Part shown: positions 1 through 7,044 of the stretch, one piece after another
Numbering within the stretch: the first letter of the stretch is position 1
How the letters are laid out: each line of letters begins with the position of its first letter
Source of the DNA: Moritella sp. JT01
Lineage (GTDB): Bacteria; Pseudomonadota; Gammaproteobacteria; Enterobacterales; Moritellaceae
NCBI RefSeq assembly: GCF_001574435.1
Contig: NZ_LOCN01000011.1
Span: 62,001 to 126,000, forward strand
Direction of reading: 5' to 3'
DNA: 64,000 nt
Notes under the pieces: generated by a model
Seen by the model: only the letters and a program-made list of their open reading frames with translations
What the model was told of the DNA's origin: nothing
The model's database searches: none
Program-made: the position numbers and the translations under genes

Positions 1-180
1 CGTATTGATCGTAAATCAGGCTTGTTAACGTATAAGTCTGATTATACTTCGCGTTTTGAATACTTTATTCAAGGTACGGAACCAACAGAATATGTTAACA
101 ATCAAGATGCTGACTCTTCATTTGATCGCGTCGGTGAAAACAGTGATGAAGCAGACGAATCACTGGATGACTTGTTTTAA
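1..180 (+). CDS. mrcA: Penicillin-binding protein 1A, C-terminal fragment
   Basis: This is the 3' end of a gene that enters from outside the window. It is open in frame 1 from base 1 and stops with TAA at 178-180, leaving 59 residues. The fragment contains RIDRKSGLLT, FEYFIQGTEPTEY and then an acidic tail ending DESLDDLF. In gammaproteobacterial PBP1A the C-terminus has the same arrangement (a V/RID-R-G-L motif, then EYF-x-GTEPT). PBP1A is the bifunctional, membrane-anchored glycosyltransferase/transpeptidase of peptidoglycan synthesis. None of its catalytic domains lie in the window. Vibrio chromosomes also have mrcA directly beside oxyR, which supports the call. The identification rests on a short tail and on context. 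Confidence 0.72.
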   Translation, partial: RIDRKSGLLTYKSDYTSRFEYFIQGTEPTEYVNNQDADSSFDRVGENSDEADESLDDLF

Positions 181-205
181 TACCGATTGCATTAAATAAA
201 TAACT

Positions 206-245
206 AAAAATGGCGCTGCTTTATTTTAAAAGTAGCGCCATTTTT
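206..245. terminator. Bidirectional intrinsic terminator, mrcA/oxyR
   Basis: A 15-bp stem (206-220 with 231-245, one G-T pair) encloses a 10-nt loop. A-run and T-run flanks let it work on both strands. It sits between the convergent ends of mrcA and oxyR. Confidence 0.85.
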
Positions 246-289
246 ATATCAAAATTCTAGCCACAGCTCACTAATAAGCAGGGTTTATA

Positions 290-1186
290 TTAAACGATGG
301 TTGCAGTCACTTGTTTATTAATCACTTGCGCAATATCGTTAAAACAAGGGCGTCTTACCGAGCCCTTACGGTATAATAAAACAATAGGTCGAATAGGCTC
401 AGGTTCAGTCAATTTTATATATTCAACACCTTCGGTAAAGCGGTTGCGAGGTATCGCAAGATGCGGTAATAAAGTAATCCCAGCTTCTGCTGCAATCATG
501 TGACGCAGCGTTTCCAAACTTGTCGCTTTAAAACTCGGATCTTCTTTTGCGCCTGCGGTAAAGCAATAGTCCATAGCCTGATCACGTAAACAATGGCCAT
601 CTTCCAACATTAAAATATGCTCGCCACGTAACTCCGATAAATCAACACGGTCACGACCCTTAAAGCGATGTGAACTTGGAACAATAAGCTCTAATGGTTC
701 TTTATATAACTCAATATGACCGTACTTTTCCATACCCGGTAAATAAGCCAATAGCAAACAATCCAACTCACCTTCATCAAGTTGTTTTAATAATTCATTC
801 GTTTTATTTTCATGTAAAAACATATCCAGATCTGGAAATTTTTTCTTCATCGACGGTACGATTAACGGTAATAAATACGGTGCAACGGTTGGGATTAAGC
901 CTATATGAATGGCCCCTGCGGTCGGGCTTGCGTAGCTCTTCGCTATTTCTTTAATGGCTTTCGATTCTAATAATACCGTACGAGCTTGATCCGCAATTTG
1001 ATCTCCAGCAGGCGTAAACAATACCTTTCTTGATGTACGCTCAATTAAAATAACATCCAGCTCATCTTCTAACTTTCGGATCTGGCCACTGAGTGTAGGT
1101 TGACTAACAAAGCATTTTTCAGCGGCTTTTCTAAAGTGCTTTAACTCTTGTAACGCGACAAGGTATTCTAAATCTCTTAAGTTCAT
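290..1186 (-). CDS. oxyR: Hydrogen-peroxide sensing LysR-type regulator OxyR
   Basis: OxyR senses H2O2 through a reversible disulfide and then activates antioxidant genes such as catalase, alkyl hydroperoxide reductase and Dps. The 298-residue length is typical. Residues 1-60 form the LysR winged helix-turn-helix (MNLRDLEYLVAL, FVSQPTLSGQIRKLE), followed by a LysR substrate domain. The motif MLEDGHCLRDQAMDYC places the redox cysteines at Cys199 and Cys208, the same numbering as E. coli OxyR, so peroxide sensing should be intact. The gene is convergent with mrcA and shares its terminator. The 298-bp region upstream separates it from a divergent lipoprotein gene. Confidence 0.95.
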   Translation of the reverse strand: MNLRDLEYLVALQELKHFRKAAEKCFVSQPTLSGQIRKLEDELDVILIERTSRKVLFTPAGDQIADQARTVLLESKAIKEIAKSYASPTAGAIHIGLIPTVAPYLLPLIVPSMKKKFPDLDMFLHENKTNELLKQLDEGELDCLLLAYLPGMEKYGHIELYKEPLELIVPSSHRFKGRDRVDLSELRGEHILMLEDGHCLRDQAMDYCFTAGAKEDPSFKATSLETLRHMIAAEAGITLLPHLAIPRNRFTEGVEYIKLTEPEPIRPIVLLYRKGSVRRPCFNDIAQVINKQVTATIV

Positions 1187-1334
1187 ATCGATCCAACTTG
1201 AACGGTAATAACAATTAAATAACTAAAAACGATTTGTATATACTATCAATAAAATATTAATTACCACACCCTTTATCACCAAAAACACACAGTAAATTGA
1301 TCATAAATAAAAATATTATAACCATTTGTGACAA

Positions 1335-1363
1335 TTGACACTTCTCAGGCGTTAAAATTATAG
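1335..1363 (+). promoter_or_regulatory. Sigma-70 promoter of the DUF1566 gene pair
   Basis: TTGACA (1335-1340), a 17-bp spacer and TTATAG (1358-1363) predict a start near 1370 and a leader of about 115 nt. The leader carries a small hairpin, CAGTAA-cgga-TTACTG (1445-1460). The rest of the 1187-1484 interval is AT-rich, with no other feature I can support; the oxyR promoter must also lie in it. Confidence 0.6.
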
Positions 1364-1484
1364 GTATTATCATAAACTTACTTTTAATTAACACAATGGC
1401 AACATTCAACTTAGTGTTAATTTAGAGAATAAAGCACACTTATTCAGTAACGGATTACTGTTGTAGCAATAATAAGGATTTTAT

Positions 1485-3113
1485 ATGCACTTAAAAAAGT
1501 TAAGTTTCTTAACTATTTTACTGCTATCTCTCGGCTTAGCAGGCTGTGGTAGTGATAACTTAGACGCAGTTACAAGTGGCTCTGGTGATTCAAGCTCTGG
1601 TACTGATACAACTGATACAGACTCTGGTGATAATGGTGACTCCGGTGGCGATACTGATAACGGTAGTAACGAAGATAGTGTTTACACTGCCAGTGGTAAT
1701 TTCACACCAAAAATTATCCAACGCGGGCAAACATTTACTTTCAACTATTACTTAGATAAAACACCTGATGCTGCCATTATTTACGATATTGACATTGTCG
1801 GCACCGCTATCCAAGGTACAAACCAAGATTACACCATCAGTAATGCTTCAACCCTTACCTTTGCTAAAGGCTCAACTACAACAAGCCTCACTATCACCAC
1901 CTATCAAAAAGATGATATATACGATGCGCGAACCCTGTCATTAACGCTTACTGGTAATACCGGTGAACCCGCAACAATTAATCTCCTCATCTCAGGTAAT
2001 GTTTATCTTAATGATACTGGTATTACAACTTACTCTGACGGCAGCTCTTTCGATATACAGACTCAAGCTAATGATAAATATAAGCAACAAGATGCAGCTT
2101 ATGGTCTTGATATCATCATTAATTCAGCCGCAACAGAACCTGATACAGGTGATAAGAAAGATGATCAAAAACAACTTTATAAAAACGCATTTGACGTAAA
2201 TCCAAGTGATTCAGAATATAAAGGCAAAGCTGGGTTCCGCTTCGTTAAAATAACAAATAATGGTACGCCTGTTGTTGCAGATAGCACGAGTTATGAATGT
2301 GTGACAGATGAAGTAACAGGATTAACTTGGCAGGTAAAAGGCCCTCAGAACATTATTACCCATGAATCAAAATCTGCTCCTGATGATCCAGACGTTTATA
2401 CAATGGCCGATGTTCAAAATTATAAAGCATCTAACTTTCAATATCCTTGGCAAGCATCAAAATTAGGTACTGAAGGACTAGGGTGGTATTTGGGCCTAAA
2501 TAAAGCAGCATTAGATGAAGGCGCCGAAGAAGGGGCGCATTATGCAAACCAAGCATGTGGTTATCCAAATGAGGGGCGTAATGGTTCAGATGTCGAGGGG
2601 CTTACCTTAACTTGCTCAACAGGCAGCTATGCAGACGAAGTTAATCGACTCGGCGTTTGTGGTAAAACAAATTGGGTTATACCGAGTGTCGAACAATTAC
2701 GCAGTATCCTCAATTATAATGACGTAGTTGATTACTCAGCAATTACTGGCATACAAAATCATGCACTTGATAATGCTTTCTTTGATTGTAAAAGCACGAA
2801 TAATTGCGTTATAGAAAAAAACTATATTACCGAATGCTTTTTTGTTATTGATGAAAATGACGATGTTGTTTTAGATATAAATGGCAATCCAACTTCTCAT
2901 TGTGTGCCACTAATAAGTGATAATCCAGACCCAGTTTATTGGACATCAAATCAAGTCAAAAGCTCAGAGCAGCTAGCATGGTGTGTGAACCTACAGACAG
3001 GTAGCGTGAACAAGTGTCATAAACGTGAATATCATCGAGTATTAGTAGTCAGTAGCAATGTTCCAACCGAGTTCTTTACCTCTATAACGACCACTAATGA
3101 TTCAGCAGAATAG
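1485..3113 (+). CDS. DUF1566 (Lcl C-terminal-like) surface lipoprotein
   Basis: This is a probable outer-membrane lipoprotein of unknown function. The signal peptide ends in the lipobox LAGC with Cys21, followed by Gly at +2, so there is no inner-membrane retention signal. Residues 22-66 are a low-complexity Ser/Gly/Asp/Thr linker. Residues 70-180 look like a Calx-beta-type immunoglobulin-like domain (tandem beta strands, IDIVGTAIQGTNQDYTI). Residues 270-530 match the DUF1566 pattern: a GLTWQVKG start, cysteines, NWVIPSVEQLRSIL, YWTSNQV, and a C-terminal YHRVLVVSS. Members of this family are secreted or surface proteins, and one relative is the C-terminal part of a Legionella collagen-like adhesin. 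The RBS AAGG lies 7 nt upstream. The next gene, 11 nt downstream, carries the same domain. The cysteine content (at least 10 after Cys21) suggests disulfides. Adhesion is only a guess. Confidence 0.72.
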   Translation: MHLKKLSFLTILLLSLGLAGCGSDNLDAVTSGSGDSSSGTDTTDTDSGDNGDSGGDTDNGSNEDSVYTASGNFTPKIIQRGQTFTFNYYLDKTPDAAIIYDIDIVGTAIQGTNQDYTISNASTLTFAKGSTTTSLTITTYQKDDIYDARTLSLTLTGNTGEPATINLLISGNVYLNDTGITTYSDGSSFDIQTQANDKYKQQDAAYGLDIIINSAATEPDTGDKKDDQKQLYKNAFDVNPSDSEYKGKAGFRFVKITNNGTPVVADSTSYECVTDEVTGLTWQVKGPQNIITHESKSAPDDPDVYTMADVQNYKASNFQYPWQASKLGTEGLGWYLGLNKAALDEGAEEGAHYANQACGYPNEGRNGSDVEGLTLTCSTGSYADEVNRLGVCGKTNWVIPSVEQLRSILNYNDVVDYSAITGIQNHALDNAFFDCKSTNNCVIEKNYITECFFVIDENDDVVLDINGNPTSHCVPLISDNPDPVYWTSNQVKSSEQLAWCVNLQTGSVNKCHKREYHRVLVVSSNVPTEFFTSITTTNDSAE

Positions 3114-3124
3114 GAGCAAATAAT

Positions 3125-3700
3125 ATGAAGAAGTCAAAATTATTACTTATTAGTACCACTTTATTTGCTGCAAGTACTTTTGCTGCATCGGATCCCGTTA
3201 ACTTAAACTGTGACCCTCTATTAGATCAGGAATATTCAACATTCGAATTCATTGATAATCTTAATGGTACAGTGACAGATTTACGGACCAGCCTTATCTG
3301 GGCCAAATGTACCCTTGGTCAAACTTATATTTTAAGCACAAACTCTTGCTCAAGTGCGGGTGCTGAAAATTATCTAGACTGGGGAGATGCGCTATCAGCC
3401 GCGGCATCTTATGAAGTAAATAATATTTCGGACTGGCGTATGCCCAATATTAAAGAGTTAGGTTCCTTGGTTGATCGCAGTTGCGCTGCACCAACAATTA
3501 ACTTAACGCTGTTTCCGAATACTGTATCCAGTATTTATTACTCAAGTACACCATTCAAAGGCAGTAGTGTTGATGCAAATTATGCCCATCTTGTATCGCG
3601 AGTCATTAATTTTTCTGATGGTACAGAAATGCCGCTAACGACACCAGAAAGTTCGAACACCAGCTATGTAGTGCGTGCTGTAAAGGGCGGTTATAACTAA
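3125..3700 (+). CDS. Secreted DUF1566 protein, partner of the upstream lipoprotein
   Basis: A 191-residue exported protein with a Sec signal peptide (MKKSKLLLISTTLFAASTFA, probably cleaved before ASDP). The mature part is a compact DUF1566 domain: FIDNLNGTVTDLRTSLIWAKC, a WGDALSAA helix, DWRMPNIKELGSLVDRSC, YYSSTPFKG and a terminal SYVVRAVKGG. It shares the W-R-(I/M)-P-N/S-(I/V)-x-(E/Q)-L signature with the C-terminal half of the gene 11 nt upstream, so the two are probably co-transcribed and related by duplication of the domain. It has no lipobox, so it should be periplasmic or released. Four mature cysteines could form two disulfides. Function unknown. Confidence 0.7.
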   Translation: MKKSKLLLISTTLFAASTFAASDPVNLNCDPLLDQEYSTFEFIDNLNGTVTDLRTSLIWAKCTLGQTYILSTNSCSSAGAENYLDWGDALSAAASYEVNNISDWRMPNIKELGSLVDRSCAAPTINLTLFPNTVSSIYYSSTPFKGSSVDANYAHLVSRVINFSDGTEMPLTTPESSNTSYVVRAVKGGYN

Positions 3701-3720
3701 ACTTTAAATTATTTAAGATC

Positions 3721-3748
3721 AAAAACGGCGAGCTTAGCTCGCCGTTTT
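3721..3748. terminator. Bidirectional intrinsic terminator
   Basis: AAAACGGCGAGC pairs with GCTCGCCGTTTT around TTA, a GC-rich 12-bp stem with A and T flanks. It lies between the convergent DUF1566 pair and dapA and can serve both. Confidence 0.85.
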
Positions 3749-3778
3749 CATTTAATACTAACAGTGATGTCTACAAAG

Positions 3779-4696
3779 TTAAATAAGCGCTAATTCGACC
3801 ATGGCGGCACGAATTTCATCTTTGGTACCTTGGGTCAGTTCAATCACAGGTAAACGGCACTCAGGTTCACACAAGCCTAATAATGACACGGCATACTTAA
3901 CACCTGCTGGGCTTGTTTCTTTAAACATTAAGTTATGTAGCGTAATCAAACGATCTTGCAGTTCTCTCGCTTCTACATATTTACCCGCAAACGTTAATTC
4001 CTGCACTTCTGCATACAGTTTTGGCGCCACATTAGCAGACACCGAAATTAAGCCATTACCACCAGACACATTATAAGCGACCGTTGTGCAATCATCGCCA
4101 GATAGGAAAGAGAAGTCACCTTTAATCAATTGACGCTCTAACCAAGGGCGCGACAGATCCCCCGTTGCATCTTTAATACCGACAACATTTTCCAATTCCG
4201 CCATACGTGCTAACGTTTCTGGTTGGATATCAACAATTGCACGGCCTGGAATGTTATAAACAATAATAGGTAAGTCATTGTTATCATTAATTGCTTTAAA
4301 ATGTTGATATAAACCTTCCTGGCAAGGTCGGTTGTAATAACCCGCAACATGCAAAGTTGCAATAGCACCAGCAGCTTGTGCATGATTAGATAACATGATC
4401 GCGTCGGTTGGATTATTTGAACCCGCGCCGGCAATAACCGGTAAACGACCAGCCGCTTGGCTCACCACGATATCCAGGATCTGGCAATGCTCTTCTAATG
4501 ACAGCGTTGGGCATTCACCCGTTGTGCCTACTGCAACAATACCATGCGTACCCTGCTCGACATGCCAGTCAACGAGGTTACGTAATGCTGGTTCATCAAT
4601 TTTATTATTTTTAAACGGGGTAACCAAAGCAACAATTGAGCCTTTAAGTAATTTTTTCATTGCTGATTTATCGGTGACCGTTGAGTTAACACTCAT
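3779..4696 (-). CDS. dapA: 4-hydroxy-tetrahydrodipicolinate synthase
   Basis: DapA condenses pyruvate with aspartate semialdehyde, the first committed step to diaminopimelate and lysine. The 305-residue protein has the aldolase-type TIM-barrel motifs: GTTGE with Thr58/Thr59, Tyr121 in YYNRP, Tyr147 and Arg152 in VYNIPGR, and the Schiff-base Lys175 in VGIKDATGD. A GGAG RBS 5 nt before 4696 supports this start, which adds about 14 residues to the E. coli N-terminus. The body (IPGRAIVDI, DLSRPWLERQ, SPAGVKYA) resembles the alphaproteobacterial form as I remember it more than E. coli DapA. The E. coli VTPYYN is VAGYYN here. Upstream, on the same strand, lie a promoter, a Lys-rich short reading frame and a terminator that suggest attenuation. 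A related aldolase of the family cannot be excluded, but all catalytic residues are present. Confidence 0.88.
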   Translation of the reverse strand: MSVNSTVTDKSAMKKLLKGSIVALVTPFKNNKIDEPALRNLVDWHVEQGTHGIVAVGTTGECPTLSLEEHCQILDIVVSQAAGRLPVIAGAGSNNPTDAIMLSNHAQAAGAIATLHVAGYYNRPCQEGLYQHFKAINDNNDLPIIVYNIPGRAIVDIQPETLARMAELENVVGIKDATGDLSRPWLERQLIKGDFSFLSGDDCTTVAYNVSGGNGLISVSANVAPKLYAEVQELTFAGKYVEARELQDRLITLHNLMFKETSPAGVKYAVSLLGLCEPECRLPVIELTQGTKDEIRAAMVELALI

Positions 4697-4716
4697 AGAA
4701 GCTCCATTTCGGTTAT

Positions 4717-4753
4717 AAAAAAACCTCGATTACATAAATTGCGGTCGAGGTTT
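4717..4753 (-). terminator. Intrinsic terminator inside the dapA leader (attenuator candidate)
   Basis: On the minus strand AAACCTCGA (4753-4745) pairs perfectly with TCGAGGTTT (4729-4721) across a 15-nt loop. The stem runs into seven T (4723-4717). It lies downstream of the dapA promoter and only about 20 nt before the dapA start codon, so it must be bypassed for dapA expression. TCGAG at 4777-4773 can pair with CTCGA (4749-4745) of the 5' arm, a possible 5-bp antiterminator. Confidence 0.72.
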
Positions 4754-4785
4754 CTATAGGGATTTATATGTTCTCGAATCACATG

Positions 4786-4839
4786 CTACGTGGGCTTTAA
4801 TTTGCCTTGTTTATCTTGTTTTCGTTTTAAATTAAGCAT
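4786..4839 (-). CDS. Putative Lys-rich dapA leader peptide
   Basis: ATG at 4839 opens a 17-codon frame, MLNLKRKQDKQGKLKPT, ended by TAG, with five Lys codons. It begins about 50 nt after the predicted dapA transcription start and ends 32 nt before the intrinsic terminator, the usual geometry of ribosome-mediated attenuators. A small hairpin CACGT-AGC-ATGTG (4792-4780) covers its stop codon. The RBS is weak (GAG 8 nt upstream). An overlapping frame, MRIPHA, starts at 4852 and ends inside this one. The leader is A-rich, so the lysines could be chance; translation is not demonstrated. Confidence 0.42.
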   Translation of the reverse strand: MLNLKRKQDKQGKLKPT

Positions 4840-4894
4840 GTGGTATTCTCATTTTGATGAAAAAAACATTCAAACGTTTATTATTTATCGTTTA

Positions 4895-4923
4895 ATAATT
4901 CTTCATTCACCGCAAAATGTCAA
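4895..4923 (-). promoter_or_regulatory. Sigma-70 promoter of dapA
   Basis: On the minus strand, a perfect TTGACA (4923-4918), a 17-bp spacer and AATTAT (4900-4895) predict a start near 4888 and a leader of about 190 nt. That leader contains the Lys-rich frame and the terminator. Confidence 0.6.
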
Positions 4924-5092
4924 GCAGGATAATGCATAAGAAAAATCAAACCTGACTAGCCTTCGAAGTAAAGCGATACCCAGCAACGTCTGGATGGACA
5001 ATCAGCACACCGAAAGGAGAGGATATTGAAGTAGTTTGGGTATATACTCTCCGGCCAAATCTTCGACCAAATTAAGTAAAGAGTCCAGACCC
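4924..5092 (+). other. rsmC upstream region with a leader hairpin
   Basis: This is the rsmC side of the divergent dapA/rsmC interval. It has an imperfect inverted repeat: GGAGAGGATAT (5016-5026) and ATATACTCTCC (5042-5052), 10 of 11 positions paired around a 15-nt loop. I see no confident plus-strand promoter. A TTG at 5036 is in frame with rsmC, but it would add 19 residues not found in E. coli RsmC. Confidence 0.4.
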
Positions 5093-6127
5093 ATGATCAG
5101 CAATAGCTATACCCCAGCAAGTCAATTACTCGAACGTAATACAGCACATTTTGAAGATAAAGACCTGTTGATTGCGGGTTACATTGAAGATACATACCCT
5201 ACTGAATTAGCTAAAATAGCGAAAAAAGTAACGTTATTCAGCTACGATTACTCTGCTAAACTACATTATGACAATGTCAGCAATATTGATAATCATTGCT
5301 CTACAGAATATCAAGCAGTTAAAAAACACCAAGTCGCTTTGATTTATATGTCAAAATCAAAAGCTGAGGTAGCATACCTATTAGCCAACATTACAGAGCA
5401 TCTTGAAGATGACGCTATGATCTTCATGGTTGGTGAAAATAATGCAGGTATTCGCAGTGCCAATAAATTCTTTGCCCCGTATGGCGATATTTGTAACAAA
5501 CTCGATGCAGCACGTCGTAGCTCACTGTTTGTAACTCAATTAAATAAACCTGTCGCTAAATTTGTGCAAGATGATTGGATCACGACATTCCCAATGACAG
5601 TGAAAGGGATCGAGCTAACCGTATGTACATTACCGGGGGTATTTAGCCACGGTAAACTAGATACAGGCAGTAATATTCTACTTAATAACCTACATAAAAA
5701 ACCATCAGGTCGTGTGCTTGATCTGGGTTGTGGTGCGGGTATTATCGGTAGTTATATCGCGAAACGTTTCCCTGCAAGTAACGTTGAAATGACAGATGTT
5801 AGCGCGCTTGCTGTTAAATCAAGTCAATTAACATTAGCGGCGAATGAATTAGCGGGTAAAGCTTACCTTTCTGATGTGTATTCTGATATTAGTGGTAAGT
5901 TTGATTATATTATTTCAAACCCACCGTTCCATGCTGGTTTAAAAACGCACTACGCAAGCACTGAAACATTCTTAAAAGAAGCCAATAGTTACATCAACCC
6001 ACGCGGCCATTTAGTCTTAGTGGCAAATAGCTTCCTTAAATACCCAGAAATTATCGAAGCAAGTTTTGGGCATTGCTTACTACAAATAAAATCATCTAAA
6101 TTCGCTGTGTATTACGCTAATAAATAA
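5093..6127 (+). CDS. rsmC: 16S rRNA m2G1207 methyltransferase RsmC
   Basis: RsmC methylates N2 of G1207 of 16S rRNA in the 30S subunit using S-adenosylmethionine. The 344 residues match the family length (E. coli 343). An N-terminal degenerate methyltransferase-like half (MISNSYTPASQLLERNTAHF to about residue 180) is followed by the catalytic half. That half has the SAM-binding motif LDLGCGAGIIG near residue 209 and the catalytic ISNPPFH near residue 275. I chose ATG 5093 over the in-frame TTG 5036 because MISNSYTPAS aligns with the E. coli start MSAFTPAS. The gene is divergent from dapA and monocistronic, ending at a strong terminator. Confidence 0.93.
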   Translation: MISNSYTPASQLLERNTAHFEDKDLLIAGYIEDTYPTELAKIAKKVTLFSYDYSAKLHYDNVSNIDNHCSTEYQAVKKHQVALIYMSKSKAEVAYLLANITEHLEDDAMIFMVGENNAGIRSANKFFAPYGDICNKLDAARRSSLFVTQLNKPVAKFVQDDWITTFPMTVKGIELTVCTLPGVFSHGKLDTGSNILLNNLHKKPSGRVLDLGCGAGIIGSYIAKRFPASNVEMTDVSALAVKSSQLTLAANELAGKAYLSDVYSDISGKFDYIISNPPFHAGLKTHYASTETFLKEANSYINPRGHLVLVANSFLKYPEIIEASFGHCLLQIKSSKFAVYYANK

Positions 6128-6182
6128 GTCCGCGAATAAATAGTTACGCTAATAACGCATTGCGTTCATAAATAGCATAAAT

Positions 6183-6221
6183 AAAAACGCCCATCACAAT
6201 GCGATTGTGATGGGCGTTTTT
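6183..6221. terminator. Bidirectional intrinsic terminator, rsmC/plsC
   Basis: A perfect 18-bp stem (6183-6200 with 6204-6221) with a 3-nt loop has A and T runs built into its ends. It separates the convergent rsmC and plsC. Confidence 0.92.
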
Positions 6222-6256
6222 ATTATGAACCTTCAATTCAGCTAAGGTATCTTTAA

Positions 6257-6976
6257 TTAAGCGTCTCTTGCTTCTGCAGATAGCTCGTCAATACGTTTTT
6301 TCATAATCGCGTGTACGTCCGTTGATAATTTTCTTACCGAACGACGTTCTAATCCCACCGTTGGAATCGGTGCCATGATCTCAATAATCACTTCGCCATT
6401 ATCCCAGCGGTTTAATTTGATTTTGTTATGCGTATTTGAGCAACACACTGGCACAATCGGTACTTCCGCTTGAATTGCAGTGTGGAATGCGCCAGTTTTA
6501 AACGGTAATAAACCACGGCCACGGCTACGCGTACCTTCGGCAAACATCCAAATACTCAAGTGACCTTTACGAATACGATCCGCTACCGCAGAAATAGTAC
6601 CGACCGCTTTACTTTTGTTATTACGGTCAATCAAAATATTACCCGATAACCAATACACAAAACCAAAAATAGGCACCCAAACTAAGCTTTTCTTACCGAC
6701 TGATACTGTCCCAGGTTGTACTGCAGCAGTCATGGTCATCAAATCAAAATTATTTTGATGGTTGCCAACAAATACATACGGACCACCATCATTCAAATCT
6801 GCAGGTTTCCGTACAATCAGCTTAACGCCCATAAGTCGTGCCAAACGAGAGAAGTTTCGCGCCACACATGCCACGTGTTTTGGATTTCTAGGTTGTAAGC
6901 TAAAGCGCAATACACTCATGATCAATAAATAGATCATAAATAGCATGACCAAGACTAAACGACTAATGAATAACAT
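6257..6976 (-). CDS. plsC: 1-acyl-sn-glycerol-3-phosphate acyltransferase
   Basis: PlsC adds the second acyl chain to lysophosphatidic acid, giving phosphatidic acid at the inner membrane. The 239-residue protein starts with a hydrophobic segment (residues 1-25). It has the acyltransferase HX4D motif NHQNNFD (His73, Asp78), the block DRNNKSKA, the substrate motif FAEGTRSRGRGLLPFKTGAF (Glu147, Gly148) and a late VPIVPV strand. It is collinear with E. coli PlsC almost throughout. It lies downstream of parC on the same strand, as in E. coli, and ends at a strong terminator. Confidence 0.95.
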   Translation of the reverse strand: MLFISRLVLVMLFMIYLLIMSVLRFSLQPRNPKHVACVARNFSRLARLMGVKLIVRKPADLNDGGPYVFVGNHQNNFDLMTMTAAVQPGTVSVGKKSLVWVPIFGFVYWLSGNILIDRNNKSKAVGTISAVADRIRKGHLSIWMFAEGTRSRGRGLLPFKTGAFHTAIQAEVPIVPVCCSNTHNKIKLNRWDNGEVIIEIMAPIPTVGLERRSVRKLSTDVHAIMKKRIDELSAEARDA

Positions 6977-7044
6977 TTGTAACCCTCTTATAACATGGCA
7001 CTGAGTATACCGAGCCGATACTCAGTGTACAAGCGTTAGCTGAA

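Noticed and set aside
4717-4888. L-box lysine riboswitch in the dapA leader
   Set aside because: The leader is too short and lacks the conserved L-box junction (AGAGGUGC, GGCUGAAAGG-type blocks).
4991-5092. c-di-GMP (GEMM) riboswitch upstream of rsmC
   Set aside because: Only CTCCGGCC-AAA recalls the GEMM consensus; the GGACGCAAAGCC core is missing.
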